Assembly: GCA_012934845.2 (NCBI GenBank) | Contig: WNNJ02000225.1 | Location: 1-64,000 of the forward strand | DNA length: 64,000 bases | Reading direction: 5' to 3' | From: Pomphorhynchus laevis | Lineage: Eukaryota; Acanthocephala; Palaeacanthocephala; Echinorhynchida; Pomphorhynchidae | Shown here: one piece after another, positions 58,929 through 64,000 of the stretch | How the letters are laid out: the number at the start of each line of letters is the position of its first letter | Numbering within the stretch: the stretch's first letter is position 1 | Translations under genes and position numbers: made by a program | The notes under the pieces: generated by a model | What the model saw: the letters and a program-made list of their open reading frames with translations, nothing else | What the model was told of the DNA's origin: nothing | Databases searched by the model: none

Positions 58929-60572
58929 ATGCAAAATGATTGGGACAGTAATGTTCTAACGTGTGTCCTGGCAATCGACATTGGTACAACGTGGACAAAG
59001 CTTATAACATACCAAATTCCTGATTTACATGTTTTAAAATGTACAAAAATAAGAACTCCGTTACTATGCAGTACAATTATGGAAAACGATCAAATCCATT
59101 TAGATGTTCGTGAAATTGACTTAAATACATTATGGGTTAATGTTGCTCAATGCATAACAGAGCACTTAAACTTTGCGAACATTTCAAACGCCGCGATGCA
59201 TGCAATAGGAATATGCGCTGCCCGGAACTGTGTGGCTTTGATTGATAAAGACACTTGCGAGCCGTTGAGCAAATTAATTGCATGGAATGATACTAGATGC
59301 AAACATCAAGTTAATAAAGTGGAATCTAGTTTCATATGGAACGTAATGCATTGGGGTGCCTCATTACTATCATGGGCAAGCAGACAATTTCAAAGTTTTG
59401 CGAAATTGCGATCGAAAACTGAACACGTAGGTCCAAAGTTAAGATGGCTGCTTAATGGAATGCATAAAAGTGATAAAATGATGTTTGTTGGTTTAGATAG
59501 TTGGATCAGATTAAAACTCTTAGATGCAAGATCAGAATCGGATGAACGTTTTCTTATTGATGAAACAGTGGCAAGTACCACTGGATTGTACAACGTGTTC
59601 AGAAGTCAGTGGTCGAACATACTTTGCTGGCAATTCGGTATACCAATGCACATTCTACCAAAAGTTCATAAAATCGGGGCATTCGGCAATAAAGATAGCG
59701 GAAGAACTCAATCAAAGAGATACCCTCCGGTAGAGGTCTGTATCGGTGATTCTCAAGCAGCGTTAATTAGTCAGCAATGTACAAAGGAGGGGGATATGCT
59801 GCTTATTCTTGGTACTGCTGCTATATCTAATTTCGTTTTAAGCAAACAATGCTCAATAGGCACTGAAAGGCTTCCACAGATCGGTCGACGTCTAAAGCCG
59901 ACAAACGAAAAAAAACTAAAAGCTGATCGATGTGACAAAATATATTTCGCACAGAAACTATACCCATATTGTTCTTGTATAATTGAATTAGCGATAAAAT
60001 TAAAGTTTATTAAATCCTATCACGAAATAGATCACATGTTACTAGAACAACAAGATATAGATGCTCGGAATAAGCAAGAAATCATATTTACCCATGGAGC
60101 AAACGGATTTAAGTTTGAATGCATCAGACAAGATAGTACACATCTTGATAATTGTTCATTCTTATGTTCAATGATAGAATCTATAGCATTCTCAGTTATG
60201 CGCCTGATAGAAAACGATATTATCGAACAGAAGATTAAACGGGTGAGGATGACCGGAGGATGTAGTAAAATTAAGTTTTTACGAGAAACCTTAACAAATC
60301 TCATTTTATCGAAACGCAAGGAAATCACCATTGAATTTGACGATCGAGAATCATCTGCTCTGGGAGTTGCTGCGCTTGTGGCGTGGAATTCCTGCAATTT
60401 AGAAAAATACAGAAAGCAAATACTTAATGCATTGGCCATTGAAAAAACGGAATTTAGAAGTTTGTCTTTAGATAATCGCTACTCAACAGTTTACAATGAA
60501 GTGATTAATAAGCGATATCAGAAATGGAAAACAGAACAGGTCTTAATTGAAAATAGAAAATACAAATTGTAA
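58929..60572 (+). CDS. SHPK: FGGY-family carbohydrate kinase, sedoheptulokinase-like, single exon
   Basis: 547 residues, complete and intronless. FGGY kinases phosphorylate sugars or polyols with ATP; sedoheptulokinase feeds sedoheptulose into the pentose phosphate pathway in the cytosol. Seen: N-terminal phosphate loop DIGTTWTK (residues 17-24), AWNDTRC (119 on), STTGLYNVF with IPMHILPKV, GDSQAA with the presumed catalytic base Asp274, LILGTAA, and MTGGCSK plus SSALGVAALVAW at the end. The paired cysteine in WNDTRC, GDxQA and the C-terminal block favour sedoheptulokinase over glycerol kinase 5, but GK5 remains possible. The ATG directly follows a pyrimidine-rich acceptor-like TTCTCTTTTATATTAAG, suggesting a 5'-UTR intron or trans-splicing. 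A 51-bp piece is duplicated at 58040. It converges with the derlin gene. Confidence 0.85.
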   Translation: MQNDWDSNVLTCVLAIDIGTTWTKLITYQIPDLHVLKCTKIRTPLLCSTIMENDQIHLDVREIDLNTLWVNVAQCITEHLNFANISNAAMHAIGICAARNCVALIDKDTCEPLSKLIAWNDTRCKHQVNKVESSFIWNVMHWGASLLSWASRQFQSFAKLRSKTEHVGPKLRWLLNGMHKSDKMMFVGLDSWIRLKLLDARSESDERFLIDETVASTTGLYNVFRSQWSNILCWQFGIPMHILPKVHKIGAFGNKDSGRTQSKRYPPVEVCIGDSQAALISQQCTKEGDMLLILGTAAISNFVLSKQCSIGTERLPQIGRRLKPTNEKKLKADRCDKIYFAQKLYPYCSCIIELAIKLKFIKSYHEIDHMLLEQQDIDARNKQEIIFTHGANGFKFECIRQDSTHLDNCSFLCSMIESIAFSVMRLIENDIIEQKIKRVRMTGGCSKIKFLRETLTNLILSKRKEITIEFDDRESSALGVAALVAWNSCNLEKYRKQILNALAIEKTEFRSLSLDNRYSTVYNEVINKRYQKWKTEQVLIENRKYKL

Positions 60573-60636
60573 TAACTTTGGCAACAAATATTTTTTCAAT
60601 ACACAGTTTTGTTTTGGGTGCGGTTGTCAAAGAAAA

Positions 60637-63600
60637 TTAACTGAGGAATCTCGCTTCTTGGTTGAGGGATCCGTTAGGATCAAACAATCGTTCACTAATA
60701 AAAACAAATGCAGATATATACAATATCAGTGAAGAAAAACTCACAGAAAGGCAGGAGCTTTTAAAATTCGATATCCACCTTGTTGGTAAGGGAATATATA
60801 CTCGAGGAAATAGTATGTGTGTCCGACCGCAATCCCTGAAATAAAAGTAAAAACAAATTTAATGAAGAACAATAATCTAACCTATTAGATCCAGCGCAAA
60901 TGGTCTTCCCGTTAGAACCTGAAATCCGAGCAGGAACCATGGCAAGTAAGGAGCGGATAGTGTAATCAATCCAAATATGTTTATTCTTAAAATAGATTCA
61001 ATTGTGTTAGTTGTTACAAAAACGTCAATCTAGATATAGGAAATGATTGTTTCTTAATAATCATTTAAACCTCAATTCCTAAACGTCAAGATCTTAACAA
61101 AAAATGTTATGGTCTAGACGACCATAACATTTTGATATAAATTTTATTATAAACGTTTTCGATATAAATTTTATGCATTTTACATCGAAAATATCGTGCA
61201 CATATAAATTTATATATGAGTATTGAATTTAATCGGTTTAATCAAGCAAATTAAATAAGTTTCTGTTTTTTTGGTAGCCTTTTCCTGATTGTAAGTAATT
61301 ATATTTTTTAATTGAATTTTTGATTCATTTTGGAGAAAATAAAAAGGCGAAACGTATTTAATTTGCTTGATTAACCAAGTTAAATTCAATACAAATATCT
61401 TATAGATAATTTTATAGAAATCCGGGGCTGTGGTTGAATAACTACTATGATACCATATATGAATAAATATTAAACCGGTATGCAGATAGATAAACGTTTC
61501 GGCGCAATGGCTTTTTAATTTTATATTTGTATCTCTAAGTTTTTTCTATTAAAAAAACTTAGAGATAAGAATATAAGATTGAAAAACGCCTTGAGCCGAA
61601 ACGCTAATATTGTTGTTTATCTTTCTGCTTACCGATTAAATCTTCATATAGATAATATATGGCCGTATCGTTAACTGCGGATCCCGGACAATGATCTCAC
61701 CATGAAAATGATATATATAATTGAATTGACTCAATTGATTCTCGGGGCACTTTAATATGACGCAAGTATATTTTATAAATATAGCCACTTTGACGTTTCG
61801 GCTTCCGCCTTTCTCATATTGTAAGTATTTATAATCAAGATAATATTTTTAACCATTTATACAGTTCGAAACATACAATTATGTTAACAATTGACTCAAT
61901 TGATTCTCGGGGCACTTTAATATGACGCAAGTATATTTTATAAATATAGCCACTTTGACGTTTCGGCTTCCGCCTTTCTCATATTGTAAGTATTTATAAT
62001 CAAGATAATATTTTTAACCATTTATACAGTTCGAAACATACAAATATACAGTTCGAAACATACAAGAGATCTGAGACGGCCCTAAACGTGCTTGTAGTGA
62101 TGGCAACACTTGGCAGAATTCGCCCATCATAAAACGCAGCAAATAGAAAAATAGCAAATGACTATATAAATTATCAGAAAAACCACATGAGTCCAAAACA
62201 AACACTTACATTTCAGGTCCAACAAAATAAAAACGCCCTTAGTAAGTAAAATCGCAACTGCACTCTCTGGCAACTCACCGAGTCATTGCATTTCGACGAC
62301 TCCATACATAGACGAGCATAATTGTAAACGAACTTCCCATGAAAATCACATCGGTGAAAAGTGAAATAAGCTTTTCGAGTTAAGGAAGAGAAACAACGGT
62401 GATCAACAATTAAAACAAATTTAAAAGAAACATCATATATTTAGATATTATGTGATTATTAAATATCAATTGTTTAAATATCAAGTCAATTATAGTAAAT
62501 TAAATTAATAATTTAATTTTACAAATTAAATTATTACAAAATAAATTTTAAAATACATTATTTACTTTATAAAATGAAATAAATACATTATTTTATTACA
62601 TAAGTGCATTTCCTTTCTATTGATTTATTAATGAGATATAAGTATATATAAAACATAAATTATCGAAGTTAATTATGGTAATATAATACTTCTATTGTAT
62701 TTACAACAATATGACTTATAGCAGGGTTCTTAAGTCAATCTATTCAATCTTATCCTATGATTGAGTAAACGAATGGAAAACAAAATAGTAATCTACAGTG
62801 ACTCATTCCTTTTTTCAAACATACATGCTTTGTATGCAAATATAGATATCACAATAATTACTTTGTAATACTAAATTGTCAAGTCTAGAAATAAATTTTT
62901 TCAAAAATCTTCGAATAACTAAAATTATCCCCTTTTAATGAATTGGAAAGCAAATATCTACATTTAGAGTATGTATTTAAGTATTTAAAGACATTTTTAT
63001 ATATAATGAATTTTACATATAAGTATTATGTACTCAATCATTCCATTAATATTTGGAAATTCATTCCACTATTTGGACATATGTTGTGATGATTAATATT
63101 TTTTAAAAAATAAAACAAGTAATTTATGATTTTTATATTTTTTTACAAAAATTATAAAAATTTATAACAAATTTTTTGGTCAGTTTATTTGATGGCAAAT
63201 AAATAACATTTATTTCAATAATATATATATATATATTATTGAACTAAATAACAATATCAATTTATAGAATATCAAAAGCAATTTTTAATATCTTAATTAT
63301 ACAATTATGGATATAGAGAATAAAGGATACAATCATTAGCGTCCATCCAAAAGCAAACAAAACAATGAAGTCTGCAGGTCTGTTATGAAATGAAACTTCT
63401 TCCAATGATCGACAATAACGATAAGTGAAAACAAGATTTAAAATAAAATTTAGTCCAAATTTCCCGAAATAAAAAAAGCATGTAACCAATCGCCAAATCT
63501 AAAATATTTGTGATATAACACGTATATGTCTTCATTGGATAAACGGCTAACCTGAAAGCGTCGAAATACAAGATCCGGATTGAAATATAGTTGAAAAGGA

Positions 63601-63776
63601 GAAACAAGATCCAATTGCTAGACAGTAAAAGTGATCGATGCATAAGAATCAAATTATGCATTTATTAATGTACTAAATAACGTCTAAGAATGCTTTGTGG
63701 ACAGTTAATATCCGAGATGAAATAAAGTGTCAATTAAAAGCGATTTACCTTTGACATAATGATATAAGCGAATGTG
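60637..63776 (-). CDS. DERL2: Derlin (ER-associated degradation), seven exons, first exon outside window
   Basis: Rhomboid-like pseudoprotease of the ER membrane that helps retrotranslocate misfolded proteins. Exons: 63776-63749, 63617-63552, 63498-63331, 62370-62279, 60985-60882, 60835-60745, 60694-60637; phases agree at all junctions (201 residues here). Seen: [43 protein letters not shown] with [25 protein letters not shown] (the conserved WSRRNP has Ala for Pro), [36 protein letters not shown]. Four or more hydrophobic segments fit the derlin fold. The C-terminus is short ([20 protein letters not shown]). The first exon (normally about 20 residues with LEYxQIPPVTR) is beyond the right edge. 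The 1.3-kb intron 62278-60986 is full of palindromes and tandem repeats. DERL2 versus DERL3 is not resolved. Confidence 0.92.
61223..61400. repeat. Inverted repeat in derlin intron
   Basis: Arms of about 50 bases (GGTTTAATCAAGCAAATTAA and its complement) at 61223-61275 and 61345-61400. The right arm is preceded by AAAAGGCGAAACG, the decayed remains of a hammerhead-type 3' half. Confidence 0.75.
61471..61645. repeat. Palindrome with decayed hammerhead-type ends in derlin intron
   Basis: Arms of about 85 bases meet near 61555 (CTCTAAGTTTTTTCTATTAA AAAAACTTAGAG). Each arm keeps GCC...GCCGAAACG-type sequence (plus strand: AACGCCTTGAGCCGAAACG). Confidence 0.75.
61724..62065. repeat. Near-identical tandem duplication, 165-bp unit
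   Basis: Units 61724-61888 and 61889-62053 are almost identical (AATTGACTCAATTGATTCTC...), so the duplication is recent. Each has on the minus strand ATGAGAAAGGCGGAAGCCGAAACGTC (in two parts here: ATGAGAAAGGCGG, AAGCCGAAACGTC), a hammerhead-type PLE end with altered core. CAGTTCGAAACATACAA is repeated once more after unit 2. Confidence 0.88.
62380..63330. other. Derlin intron, AT-rich
   Basis: No gene or element recognised apart from a short (TA)n run near 63221-63237. Confidence 0.5.
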
Positions 63777-63832
63777 CTATTGATTTAAAAAATCTTAGAT
63801 ATAAATAACAAACATTGAATAAGTTATTTTTA

Positions 63833-64000
63833 AAAGGCATTTTACCCACACGAGAACTGTAATAATTTGAAAAATATTAAAAAGGGTCACATACATTAGC
63901 CGAAACGTCAAATAAATTATTACAGTACTCGTTTGGGTAAAATGACTTTTAAAACTAGCATTATCTGGAACACGAATGTAATTCTAACAAATATTGAATA
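63833..64000. repeat. Inverted pair and 96-bp repeat at the right edge
   Basis: TTTTACCCACACGAGAACTG (63840) and CAGTACTCGTTTGGGTAAAA (63922) are inverted counterparts, flanking GCCGAAACGTC. The piece 63905-64000 is identical to 48955-49050 and runs off the window. It lies in the first derlin intron. Confidence 0.85.

Noticed and set aside
59390-60439. Minus-strand open frames of 67 and 135 codons
   Set aside because: They are antisense shadows of the kinase coding sequence and contain its motifs only in reverse.
62014-62205. 63-codon minus frame as a derlin exon
   Set aside because: It has none of the conserved derlin residues, and exons at 62370-62279 and 60985-60882 join in phase without it.
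63383-63661. 92-codon minus-strand frame as an independent gene
   Set aside because: It reads across a derlin exon and a 53-bp intron in the wrong frame; the spliced derlin model explains the conservation.
1-64000. CRISPR arrays, bacterial operons or ribosome binding sites
   Set aside because: Introns, LINEs, SINEs and animal protein families show this is a eukaryotic nuclear sequence; no regularly spaced short repeats with unique spacers were seen.
1-64000. LTR retroelement or Polinton remains
   Set aside because: All reverse transcriptase blocks seen belong to LINEs or Penelope-like elements; no integrase, protease, capsid or paired long terminal repeats were recognised.

Overview
This is a very AT-rich eukaryotic window, most likely from a fast-evolving invertebrate animal. 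The host genes carry spliceosomal introns with GT/AG borders, some only about 50 bases long, and one of them encodes a JNK-interacting protein 3/4 (Sunday driver/UNC-16) homologue, a family known from animals. Everything else is repeat-derived: several LINE families, Penelope-like elements (PLEs), SINE-like repeats and many hammerhead-ribozyme motifs. The phylum cannot be fixed from the window. A splice-acceptor-like AG directly before two start codons would fit spliced-leader trans-splicing, as in flatworms or rotifers, but does not prove it.

Host genes. (1) Minus strand, 21669 down to 263 and continuing off the left edge: a JIP3/4 homologue. I reconstruct 17 exons in the window; their reading phases agree at all 16 junctions (685 codons). 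Its introns are swollen by transposons: LINE-A copy 1 lies in intron 6, a hammerhead palindrome in the same intron, a tandem array in intron 2, an inverted duplicate of exon 5 in intron 4, and a Penelope-like endonuclease fragment plus duplicated hammerhead repeats in intron 1. (2) Plus strand, 58929-60572: an intronless 547-residue FGGY carbohydrate kinase, closest by eye to sedoheptulokinase. (3) Minus strand, 63776-60637: a derlin with seven exons in the window; only the first exon is outside. The kinase and derlin genes converge tail to tail with 64 bases between their stop codons. (4) Plus strand, 4970-5078: one exon resembling the start of the cytosolic Fe-S assembly factor CIAO2/FAM96, nested in intron 10 of the JIP gene.

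Repeat regions. 24.7-27.05 kb: two adjacent LINE-A copies. 30.0-31.3 kb: a SINE-like copy and a Penelope-like reverse transcriptase. 33.9-36.9 kb: LINE-B, with a C-terminal zinc finger plus endonuclease-like region of the R2 type. 37.4-41.95 kb: a 322-bp tandem repeat carrying type III hammerhead ribozymes, split by LINE-C with an 11-bp target-site duplication. 43.3-44.5 kb: two more SINE-like copies. 47.5-51 kb: relics of LINEs. 53.1-54.2 kb: a compact, apparently intact hammerhead, an (AT)n run and a tandem tRNA-derived SINE array carrying hammerheads. 54.25-55.9 kb: a Penelope-like relic. 56.4-57.3 kb: a second LINE-B copy. 58.0-58.5 kb: palindromes with hammerheads and a stray 50-bp piece of the kinase gene.

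The most distinctive property is the density and variety of hammerhead-ribozyme motifs: at least four unrelated repeat families, in both orientations, and repeatedly as head-to-head inverted pairs.
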